From assembly GCA_037447655.1 (NCBI GenBank), contig JBBHKE010001454.1, forward strand, positions 1 through 14,115: 14,115 nt of DNA, in the 5' to 3' direction. Positions within the stretch are counted from its first letter, which is position 1. Each line of letters starts with the position of its first letter. Source of the stretch: Zygnema cylindricum (lineage: Eukaryota > Streptophyta > Zygnematophyceae > Zygnematales > Zygnemataceae). The translations under genes and the position numbers were made by a program. Below, piece by piece: positions 1 through 10,300 of this stretch. The notes under the pieces were generated by a model, which was not told the origin of the DNA, made no database searches, and saw only the letters and a program-made list of their open reading frames with translations.

Positions 1-530
1 GGGGGGGGAGGGAGGGGGGGGGGGAGGGATGGGGGGGAGGGGTGAGGGGGGAGGAGGGAGGGTGGGAGGGAGATGGAGTCGAGGGAGGGATATGAGGGAG
101 AGAGTGAGGGGATGTGAAGAACATAATTGTAGTTGCTGGTGATAGGTAGGAGCATGCTAGTTTTAGTGTGGATTAGGGTAGCTGACTGGGTGGGAGGGAG
201 GGGGAGGGACTGGGAGGGAGGAGGGAAGGTAGGCGATGGGGAGAAGGGGAAGGAGGGGAGGGTAGAGGGACTAGGGAGGAATGGAATGAGTTAATGTAAC
301 ACAAGTGATTTTGACTTGTCAATTTTAATGCGCATACTTGTTTTAGTGTGGATTTCGGTAGCCAGAGGAGATACCCAGTGGGAGAGGACGGAGGATGAAG
401 GTAGAGGGAGTGATGGAGGGAATGAGTGGATGTGGAGTTATGATTTTATTTGCTAGTGGTTTTTGAGGTTGGTACCAGTTTTAGTGTGGATTTGGGTAGT
501 TAATAAACAGTGGGTTACCTTCAGTCCAGT
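1..530. repeat. G-rich higher-order repeat, three diverged copies
   Basis: Purine-rich blocks of GGGAGGG type (1-105, 190-285, and a weaker one at about 365-425) alternate with AT-richer spacers. Each spacer ends in a shared motif starting TTTTAGTGTGGATT at 161, 341 and 479, followed by a GGTAG-type end. Spacing between the motifs is 180 and 138 bases. Each spacer begins with a similar GATGTG/TAATGT stretch, so the whole unit, not only the motif, appears duplicated. The G runs could form G-quadruplexes. No gene is visible here. Confidence 0.8.
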
Positions 531-915
531 CCTTTCCTGACAGTATCCACACTATTTTCGGTTCTCCCTGTCAAGCTCAATTGCGGAAAAACGTAATGCA
601 TTTAAAAAATTAATAAAAAAGTAGGTAACTCTGTCTTAAATGAGAATTTTTAAATCGCAGGTCATTTTGAGGCGATTTGGAGTGAGAGAGAACAGTGGAG
701 GCGACGGACGTTTCCGAGGAGGAGACGGAATCGTTCGAGAACTGGAGTTCCGACGACCGATAACGGTACAGAGACCTTCAAAGAATTTTGCTCTCTCTCT
801 TTGTTTTTTTTTTCTCGTTCGATTTTTTTTTTCTTTTTTCGTCTTTTCTTTTTTGCTTTTTTTTTTGTTTTTTTTCTGGTGTAGTAGGTTCGAAGCCATT
901 TGCTTCTCCTGGATC
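531..915. other. No recognised gene; GC-rich block then long pyrimidine tract
   Basis: Positions 655-785 are richer in CG and more exon-like than their surroundings, with an acceptor-like TTTTTAAATCGCAG just before. Positions 791-877 are almost pure pyrimidine on the plus strand, dominated by T runs. Lysine-rich or phenylalanine-rich reading frames here come from that tract and are not genes. Both strands of the 655-785 block were read and no protein family was recognised. Confidence 0.6.
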
Positions 916-962
916 TGCTGACACGTGGCAATATCTGAGCCGTCCAATGCCAGGTCAGCATT
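916..962 (+). promoter_or_regulatory. G-box/ABRE-like element in an imperfect inverted repeat
   Basis: ACACGTGGCA contains the palindrome CACGTG (922-927) in the ABRE/G-box context bound by plant bZIP and bHLH factors (family knowledge). It lies in an imperfect dyad: TGCTGA...TGGCA (916-930) against TGCCA...TCAGCA (948-960). It is followed by a more GC-rich stretch and a strong splice donor at 1071/1072, which would suit a promoter. No TATA box or coding sequence confirms it. Confidence 0.35.
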
Positions 963-1071
963 TTGAGTGAACGCCGTGTGCACGCGCCACATGGTATGGA
1001 GGGAGGCTGCGACGGGCAAAGGGGGATGAATATCTTAAAGACCACTGACGGACGGGAAATCAACCTCGGCG
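963..1071 (+). other. Possible first exon with strong splice donor
   Basis: A GC-rich stretch ends at GGCG|GTAAGT (1071/1072), close to the ideal plant 5' splice site, and is followed by very T-rich sequence typical of a plant intron. An ATG at 1026 opens a short frame reading MNILKTTDGREINLG into the donor. I do not recognise the peptide and cannot find a matching downstream exon. It could be a first exon of an unannotated gene, a 5' UTR exon of a non-coding RNA, or chance. Confidence 0.25.
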
Positions 1072-1910
1072 GTAAGTTTTGCGAGACTCTTGTTTGTGAG
1101 AATTTTGTTAGGGTTTTGCTAGTTTTTGCTAATGTTTTTTCAGGTTTTTTTTTTTCCCTTATTAAGGAATAAAGCCACCTCTTTGTAGTCTTCTGTTGAG
1201 GTTCTTTTTTTCGTATCGTTTTTTTTTGTTCACGGTTCTGGCAAGGTCTCTTTTTGTGTCGACATTTTTTTTTTTTTCACTGAAACGGATGACTGGTTGT
1301 GAAAGAAATTTTGAACCATGCGGTATTTTTTGTTTACATTCTTCGACATATCGTTAGTCCTGACTAAATAATAATAACTGAATTTAATAATACGGTGTTA
1401 TTATCGTTATTAACGTCATCAAAATCTGTTAAAGGACAAGATGTTTCTGGTTTTGTCCTGTTCTTGGTCGACTTTCTGACAAAAGATTTGAAAATAAAAA
1501 TAATCCAAAAAAATTAAAGAGTCGATTTTCCCGTTTTGGGAGGTGTGGCTCCACAGGAAAGAATAGTGTGAAAGTACAAAAAGGCGAAGTACTCAAAATT
1601 TTGACTCCTGGAGGCGGCGGTTGGGGGACACCTTCCGGAAAATGATTGGCTTGCGTTTTCGTTTGACCTACCGGGACTTCTTTTTTAGGTCAGGAGATCT
1701 ATTGTAAAATTTGTATTTTCGTGTGTTTTTTTTTTTTTTTTTTTCTGTTGGTTGACTGAGTTGTTTTTGTCGATCGTTAACTTTTATATAAGCAAAACAA
1801 AATATAACCAAAACAAAAACATAAACAAAGAAGTTTGAGCAATAACAGTTTTGTGGACCATTGGGAGCTCCTTTTTCTGAGATGGATATTGTACGAAAGA
1901 ATATTAAATA
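1072..1910. other. T-rich stretch without a recognised gene
   Basis: The sequence has many T runs, including 19 consecutive T at 1726-1744, and intron-like texture on the plus strand. A short GC-richer island at about 1600-1670 gives no recognisable peptide on either strand. Confidence 0.6.
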
Positions 1911-2042
1911 TTTTGTATACTACTTTGTATACTGTTTTTGTAACTTTTTTGTATACTTTTTTGTATACTATTTTGTGTACTTTTTTGAATACTGTTTTGT
2001 ATACTTTTTTGTTTACTTTTACGTATACTGATTTGGTACATA
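1911..2042. repeat. 12-bp tandem array, about 11 units
   Basis: Units starting at 1911 and every 12 bases to 2031 match TTTTGTATACTT with one to three changes each; the last two units are the most diverged. Because 12 is a multiple of three, the array leaves long frames open on both strands (VYKK-type repeats on the minus strand, LYTF-type on the plus). Those frames are products of the repeat, not evidence of a protein. Confidence 0.9.
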
Positions 2043-2353
2043 CGGAGCTTTTCAACTCGACTTTCTGATACGATTGCATTATTTGTTTGAAATCCAGTTA
2101 ATTGTATTATAAGAACTGAGTTTCTTAGTTACTGCTTGGAGTTATAATGTAAGAGGTTTATGTTCTTGGGATGGAGATTTGGTGCTTATCCAACCTTACG
2201 TTTGAAGAGTTTTACACTTTTTTCTGTAAAATACTTGTGTAAAAACAATTTAAAAAACTAACGATTCTTTTAGGTTCTCTTGATTTTCCTTTTTGTTTAT
2301 TCCCTTCTCATGTGGTTCTTTCAGTTTTAGAAATGCTACTTCATTTTGTTCCT

Positions 2354-2772
2354 ATGGACTCAGATGGCTTACCATCGCGCTTTTAAATAAAGTCGCCCCA
2401 CTAGCCTATTTCGAAGTATTAGCTTTCAATAACATTGCAACAATACCAGAATCGAAGATACAGAAAGTGTTATACTGAAAGTTATAAAAGTGGAAGTTTT
2501 ACTCATTTCCTACATGTTTGAAGCACTGATAATAGCAAAGCAGATGGCATTGGTTAATTTTTAGGGTTTTTAAGGGTCTTTTCATGCAAGAATAATCAAG
2601 TGGGGCTGTGTAAGACTTGACGTAAAAAAAAAAGAGAAAAGAAAGAGAGATAGGTCCATTACCATTTAGGAAAAATGCAATGTTTTTGCAAACAAATTTT
2701 TTGTAGTTGCTTTCATTAGAAAAAATCACCAAACTTTATAAAAAAGTGCGATCATAAACCATCTGAGTCCAT
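2354..2772. repeat. Foldback element with 40-bp imperfect inverted repeats
   Basis: The arm at 2354-2393 and the reverse complement of 2733-2772 match at 34 of 40 positions without a gap, including a perfect 14-mer ATGGACTCAGATGG at the outer end. Several differences are C/T or G/A changes, as expected from decay of methylated DNA. The 339-bp interior has no reading frame I recognise. A MITE-like or foldback transposon remnant, or an inverted duplication, fits; target-site duplications are not obvious. Confidence 0.7.
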
Positions 2773-4130
2773 GGAATCGCCACACCTTTGAATCAAAATA
2801 TGAGTGACAAAGGTCACCAAGATACAAATAATCTCCACCATCATCACTGTCATGCACGTGTCAAATGATGGAAGATGCCACGTCATTCATGCATATGTTC
2901 GACATGATGTTGCATGACATGGAGAGTTATAGTGATGGGGTGAGGGAAAACAAGTGGATTAGAGAGGGAAAAATGAAAAAGGGTAAAAGAGGGATACAAG
3001 AAAAGAAACCAATGGCATCTTTCTTTGTGATCTTACTTTTTGCTCCCCTTTTCTTGTATTACTTTCTCAAGAGAGAAAATTGAAAGCACGAAACCTATGT
3101 GAGTACCTGTTTGTTGGTTTGATTTCAGTTGTTTTTTTTTTTGTCTTTTTTTTTTATCCCCATAGGTTCAGTTACCAAGTGTGTTAAAACTGAGGGGCCA
3201 ATAAAGACAGCACAAGAGAGAGATTCAAGTACCCGATAGAGAGTAACTTGGAATGGTCCTCTAGGGTCAGTGCTGACAGTGGGAAACCCTGTGGGCGGAT
3301 ATGGTTTTTTCATACTCTATTTCTCATATTGCTTACATGTTGTGTTTATTACAAATTATAAGGTTCAGGCCATGCAATGGAAAAGGTCCACTACATTTAC
3401 ACGGTTTGTTTAAATCATTCAAATGCGATTGCCATATGTTTATACAATTCTACTGCCACTATCGAAACAAACACAGGGAGCAACTGTCGGATATTCCCGA
3501 TAGTTCACCGACCATAATATCTTTGTACTTGGCAGTGACTAGAGATTGCAACAAGCTTGTTCCTGCATCATAAGCCTTCCATTCCCTCATACTCATGATA
3601 ATATCATGATTATGACGATATAATAGCTTTGGTCAACATTGAAAGATTCTTACAACTACCGACTTCTGCAAGCATTTTCCAATTCAGCGAGTGACAAAGC
3701 CATACGGTCAGTTGTCCAAATCGATGACCAACCATCACATTCTATGTAAATTTCAAGGCGAGACAATACACTCATCCATCTGGAGAATGATAAATGACGC
3801 CAATTTCACGAGTTTGCTTTGAAGATAACCTTAAGAAGTGTTTACCTCATACATGCTCTCCCACTAGAGAAACTGCTTCGCCTAAAAAACTACGATTATC
3901 TGACAGGAAGTGTAGTTTAAGCACTCAATCTAGAATACCGGCCTGTGTTGTTTCACAACCACTACTAAACTAGCAGATTCTATGGCAAACCACGGTCCTC
4001 CGCGGCTCACGAAGTTTCATCACATTTTACATGACAGCATAATTTGAACTGATTTTGAGTCTGTTCACATGTGGCTTTGAAACTAGAGAAAATGATTATT
4101 TTGCGTCGAATAATGGGTGAGGAGAGGAAG
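2773..4130. other. No recognised gene
   Basis: I read both strands and found no protein family or RNA gene. The stretch includes two ACGT-core motifs near 2855-2887, T runs near 3130-3155, and a 17-bp palindrome at 3593-3609. The minus frame at 3125-3313 and plus frame at 3301-3573 have no recognised similarity and are too short to support. Confidence 0.55.
3593..3609. repeat. 17-bp perfect palindrome
   Basis: TCATGATAATATCATGA is symmetric around A3601, with 8-bp arms. It is AT-rich and could be chance, a protein binding dyad, or the tip of a small hairpin. Confidence 0.6.
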
Positions 4131-4374
4131 TGAGTACCGAGTATCCTCCTGATATCAATATACCGAATATAACGAGTAGGGAATTGAGGCACAGAGGATT
4201 ACAGAACAAATATAGGAAAGTACAACTCCCTGAACCAAACAGAACCAATAACAAAATTGTGCGAGAACTGAAGGTGGAAACAAGGATCGTTCACCGCTCA
4301 TTCTTCAGGCAGAAGAAAAAAAAAAAAAAATAAAGCATACAAATAGGAGCGCACAGAAACATAGTTGATCCCTT
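4131..4374 (-). other. Probable 3' UTR of NAA15
   Basis: This stretch follows the TAG stop at 4375-4377 in the direction of transcription. It is U-rich in the transcript, with a run of 15 U (plus-strand A run at 4316-4330) and UUUGU/UGUA-type motifs such as plants use upstream of poly(A) sites. I found no AAUAAA hexamer in it, so the cleavage site, and hence the lower boundary, is a guess. Confidence 0.4.
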
Positions 4375-7300
4375 CTAGTTATGAGGGGCACTTCCTACAC
4401 CGTTAGTTGTGGGTGCTTCACACGGCGGTCTCTCTAAATCCACATCCACTGTTTCCGATTCTGAGTCATCAGTTGTCGAAGAAATCCCCTTCACTTCTGA
4501 ACTCAATTCCCCCCTAAAATGAACAGAATATGGAAACAGAGCGGCACATCGTTGCCGCCATCCTGCAAACGAGTAAGGAAGAGAGGCCCAAAAGGAGACA
4601 AGGGAGAGGCTGAGAAAGATATTATGCTCACATGCAATCGACTGATTCTGTGTCCATCTGGTTAGATGGATCCTATTCGCAGAGAGATATACAAGACGTA
4701 CATTAGGGGGTTAAAAAAACTGACAACAAAAGCACAAACAGACAGGATCTCAAATTGGACCATAAGAAAACAAACCATAGAAAACAACACCTCATAGAAA
4801 ACAACGCACGATCGAAACAACATACAATAGTCAAGAACGACTCATAGAAAACAGCGAACCATGAATGAATCATAGAAAAAACATTGAACCATAGAAAACA
4901 GCGAACCACAGAAAACAAACAACACAGAAAACCACAAACAGAAAATGAAAATGTGGAAAAAAAAAATAAAAAAAAATGTGGAAAATGTGGGTGCTTACTT
5001 TCAGCCGCTGCCGAGTCCTGCAGAGGTCCCTCCAGCAACAGATGCACCTGAATGCAGTCTCGCAACTCCCACACGCCTATTCCTTCTGCCGCCATACTAT
5101 TCCTGCGTTCCCATGCTCAAACCAAGTAAAACTCACTCATAAAAAAACAATACAAATCCAACATTCATCTCGAACACAAACAATGGCAACCAATCTGCGA
5201 CCTTACACAAGGGCAGACAAGGACACACAAGTGCAGACAACTACCGAGTTACTGGGATATTTTGTGAGCTTTCCACGATTTCGACAGCTCGTTCCCTCTC
5301 GTTCGGATTGAGAAGGACAAGCATCTCTGCTGCAGCTGCTCTCTGAAGTAAAGAATCTGTCCAGATAAACCCAAATTTATCCGGTTAGTGACCTTTCCAG
5401 CCCTCCAAAAGCCATGCAGCACCACTCTAGCTTCAAAATAAGAAACTCACCTGGATGTTTTTCAAGGAAGGCCTTGTTCAATTCCAATAGATTTAGTTGC
5501 CTATCAGGTCCCGATAACACACTGGACAAAAAGAGAAAAAAAATACCCCCCATTTCCAGACAACGATCAGTCTTGCGAACTTCTTCAAGTGTAGGTGAAC
5601 CCTGAGTAAGCATTATATACCCTCTCCTGCTCTTGAGGTTTGCTATTCGGGGTCTAATCAAATTAGGCTGCCAACTGAGCTTGAAGATAAACTTTTTTCT
5701 CTGGTATTGAACGATTTTAAGAAAATAAAATGGTTTGAGGTTTACCCCATTTCCTCCCGCTCGCAATCGATCACAGAGTGGACCAGCCGTTCCGCCTCAG
5801 TGCTGGGCTCAGGCAAGGCTGCGACTGCATGGAAAAAGCGCATCTGCAAATTTTCCGTTTTACTTGACAATCAGTCTTGCATAGAACACATACTGTAGAA
5901 TATAATAGATAACTCAAGCTCTTGCGGTACATAGACGGAAGAAAGCCAGCAATGTCACAAGGCCATCAGCGAGCATGACCACAAAGGACAAAACCAGATT
6001 AAATAGAAACAAACAGGAATGAAGGCCAGCATTATCGTTACGAGCCCTCCAGCAACTTCAGCTCGTTACACACAATAAAAAATGTTGCATAGCAGCAGAA
6101 AGTATGCCCTCCCTAACAAATCATTGCAAAATGAGCACACCCTTTTCCACAAGTTATTGCAAAAAAAAAAAAGCTAACGGGCGGTTTACCAGACAACAGT
6201 GCCCTGCTGGGCTGCCAGGATTGATACGACGCTGCTTCTTCAAAGCCTGGAAGACGGACCAAAAAACAGCAGCAAAAAACAAAACTGTCTGAAAATATTT
6301 CTTAATTCCAGCTAGTGCAGGCCCTGCTAAAAAATAGATTAACAATAGTCGAGAATTAGCAGAAATTGGCCAGCCCCAGAGAGCTGCACTGCCCATAACT
6401 ATTAGTGTACAAAATACTAGTTTGGTTGCGACTTTTTCTGGTCAAAAATCATAAGTGTTAATAACACTGTTTAAGAAAGTGGCCTTGAATCTGCCACGTC
6501 AATCTGTCGATTAATACTAAAACTTCGCCTGATAATTTCACTTGAAGACTAAAAATTCCTCTAAATTAATAATGATGGGTGTACTTTTCTCCACTATCCT
6601 GAACATTGCAGAACGCTTACCCCATAACATTTCACAATTGCACAACCTAAGACGTCAAGTCATTTTTTGCGCATCTTTCAAAAACAATACCAGAGATATA
6701 TCATTGCACAGACTCCTGCAAATGAAAAACCCACTGCTTACCTGAAACCTACACAGACCATTTGTCTATCACTATGCACCAGTCACATATATCAGTGAAT
6801 ATCACAAAAAATAACATAAGAAAATGAGTTCCTATCTCAGTCCAAGCCTCCCAGGCCCACTTGCCTGTAGTGCCAACAGCAGTTTCTGACGGTGCATGAA
6901 AACCTGGAATGCCAAAAGATGAGTTTCGAGATCTCCTCCTGCATGCTCCTGGAGGAGTCGTACAAACTTTCCTGCCTCCCCTAAAGGATCCTCCACCTGT
7001 TGAACCGAAAAATCAGGTTAGAATTAGGTTCAATCAGGCGACCAAGAATCGGGGAGAGGACAATGGTAAGCACACGAGTTTCTTTAGCATCATACATTCA
7101 TCAAAGAAATTATACATCAAATGGAAAACTGAAACTTATTACAGACTTTTGGCGCAAAATGTCCAGCAGATAGGATGTCCACCTGTTCAAACTCCAGAAC
7201 ACATCTACTGTGGATTTCTGGGTCTTATAGGCAACTTCTCAACATAGGCACCAAAACACATAAAATTTTGAAGTATCTAGAAGAAAAAAAAAGAGAATGG

Positions 7301-10300
7301 GGGAGGGGGAGGGGTAATCCACACCTGAGCCAATTTGGCCCCATCCGGGTCGGTATCCACTGGCCTCACTGTGGCTGCATTTTTCTTATTTCCACTCTTA
7401 TTGGGAGCAACTGGCGCTTTCTCTTCGTCCACCTTTAGCTTCTCCTCCGCCTCCTGCCTTCACCAATGGGAGGAACTTGGGATTGAGCTCCCCATACAAA
7501 GCAGCAGCTAAAACAAGTTCCAACATCACTCCTGCATTGCTTATTGATATTGAAAAGAAATTCCTTTCACCAGCATCTTCTCATTCTGGCCCATTCATGT
7601 AGCGCCAAAACCTGCTCCTCTCCTCTCTAGAATTTAGGGAAGCACCCAGGTTTACCTGTCCGCTATTAACCCAGTTCAGTTAACACCAGACAAACCCAAA
7701 AAATCCTGGCTGACTCCGAATGCTAGTTTTGTGATTCCATATTAAGAAATCAACGGAACTGAGCTACTTCAAGACCCAAACGGCCGTGCAATTGCGAGCT
7801 TGACGTTATTAACTAAAAACTGCTGAATCGTAAATCAGAACATGAACCCCTGTATATGGTTTTGGCCAAAATACAACAAGGATCGCCCAGCTGGATGGCA
7901 TAGCTACTGAAGTCACAATTGTCAGTCACTACTCGAGCTTTTATCTTAATATAAGAACATAAACAACATACCCCTCCTAAGGCCTGGTTAACAATAGCAT
8001 GGCTTCCAGTGGGAAGGTCAAGAATGGATCGGAAGCATCACAACGATGCCAGTCACCTTTTTAGCTCGAGCCTCTGCTTTGCGCTGCTTCTGTCGCAGCT
8101 TCTTCCGGTCTGCGGGTGACATGGCTGCCAAAGCAGCTTCCTCCTCCTCTGCGGCTGCTTTTTGTGGTGTCTCATACAAAGTTAGGTAGCATCTGCTTGC
8201 AACTCACCCACCACCATCGCACGAATACGCAATTGTTAAACTACTGATGAAACTACTAACAATCTCTCACAAATTTCATATGCCTGCTAGCCCACACGCA
8301 TTCTGTCCCTTGGTTTCCTACAAAGTGCATAGATCACAAAGACATCTTAACAGAATACACACACACACACCTAATAGCTCCGTGTGCCCCACGACAGAAG
8401 CAGCGATGCGAATGTAGGTTGTCTTCAAATCGGAGCATCTTCACATAAGCACGTAAAGTCATTTTCCGAAGACAGTATGTGTGGAAGTCAAATTGATCCT
8501 CCACCTGCACAAAAAGTAGAAACAGATATCTTTCACTGAAAAACAATATCTACAACCCAGCAGCAAGCAATTTGCGATTAACGATAGACAATCACAGGGT
8601 CTGCTAAGATTGACATAAACTGACCATGTCATTATAATGTTTATGCACAGCCAGATACTTCTTCAGTGCCCGTCCATAGGCTTTCTGTCGAAGATGACTG
8701 TCCCCACTGGCCAGCTCATACCTGCCTTCCCTCCCACCAGCACCGCCCCACCATTCCAGCTCATGTGCGGCCTGCTATAACTAAGGCTGTCATGACATAC
8801 AGCCTGCCAAACACAAGGGAAAACACCATCGTCTCATGACATAGCAACTCACCACATGCACTGCATGTCAAATAAATTGTCATGCTGTTCACCATCCTTA
8901 GTAAACAAGGCTGCTGTCTTCTCAGCACGGTCAACCTGTTCCCAAACTCGTCATGCTCAAAAGTGTTACTCCAACAGTGATTGGTCTCAAGAACACAATG
9001 GCAATACATTCACTTCAGCAAAAGGCATGGCATGGTATATCATGTCCTGTTCATTGACACAAACACCAACTGGTTCCCCAACTCTGCTGAAGAGACAGAT
9101 TCAAGAACTCGCACCCTTTCTATGCGTTATTTTGCCTCTGTGCTTACCTGGTCTGCCTGCAACATGCGCTTCACTGCCTCGGAGTTGAGAAAACGGTCTG
9201 CGAGGTCCATAGTGCGTGCCTCGTCTGCCAGAGCGGCAGCTGCTGCCGGGTCACCCGCATGTTTCAGAATACGGCCCTGCAAAGCCCCACGATACTGTTG
9301 AAGTTACTGTTTTAAGTCAAATCTTCAATGCCCGCGGGTTCAAGTGATAAATCATGCACTAAGCAGGAGCCATCTTCCTGTACTCCGGCAATATTCAGGA
9401 CATTGTACATCATAACACCATAGTGGTGATCATCTTATTCTGCAACAAGAATCATGTTGTTGTAAACTTTATCAAACCTAGCCATTATACGTACCACACG
9501 AAATATGCATGACTATCCACACTTTGTCAAACACAAGTAGCTCAGCTATTCATCAGCTTGAAAAAGCCAAAAGAAACTGGCTTTGCATACAAGTGACCCT
9601 GAATCTTATGCAACCAGAGGAAAGCAAGAAGGAGAGCTCCTGAACTTCCACATTTCTTTATAAATTCCATTCTTCTTTCTAAGTGACTCCATCCACCCGT
9701 CTCCACTCCAATGCTTTCCGTGTTTAGCACAAGCAGCATTGGATAGATGCTGCACATTAGAAATTCAACAAAATTCTCCCTGCTAATGCCACTAACACAA
9801 TGGAAACCATATAATGACAGCATACAGTTTGATCAAAATTTTGAAAACAGATTACAGAAAAAAGAAAGACAGTAATGCAAGTCAAAGTAAAAATCAACGC
9901 GAAGTATCAAAGTGCAGCAAGGAACAATTAACGTACCTTCACAAGGTAAAGGTCAGTGACTGTTGGCGTGTGCTTAATGGCTTCGTCTATTTTTTCCAAA
10001 GCACGTCCAGTCAACCTTCGGCGGTCGTAATGCTGCCACAATCACAATTGTAACAGATATCGAAAGTCAGGTAACCTGATTGACATACAGCTTTTGCAGA
10101 AGGAAAAAGTGTTCTACCTCTCAACCATACAGGTCAACAATGCCAAACACCAGTCATCTGATGCCGATATGCTGTAATGCCAAAGAAAGAAAATACTCAT
10201 TGCTGTAAATGATAAGCTAGTTGCAAGTTACAGAAAGGTTCGGTATTTCAGGTAGGGAAACTAACCTGCGCCAGCAAGAATAACAACCATAATAAAGTAG

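Noticed and set aside
700-770. Acidic peptide ([15 protein letters not shown], then a stop) in one plus-strand frame, as a possible gene end
   Set aside because: The frame is short, opens after a nearby stop, and has only the G-rich repeat upstream; codon bias toward GAG/GAC alone can explain it.
636-1063. Lysine-rich minus-strand frames and phenylalanine-rich plus-strand frames
   Set aside because: They are translations of the pyrimidine tract at 791-877 and have no protein-like composition outside it.
1777-2079. Possible repeat protein with VYKK motifs, or its plus-strand LYTF counterpart
   Set aside because: The repeats come from the 12-bp DNA array; both strands show the same periodicity, and no start context or conserved domain is present.
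3125-3573. Two frames (minus 62 residues, plus 90 residues) as possible small genes
   Set aside because: No recognised family, no splice or promoter support, and ordinary lengths for chance frames.
6904-6996. Exon 16 ending at the GT donor as the main form
   Set aside because: It would drop 13 residues that are conserved in plant NAA15; the GC donor restores them exactly, so it is kept only as an alternative.
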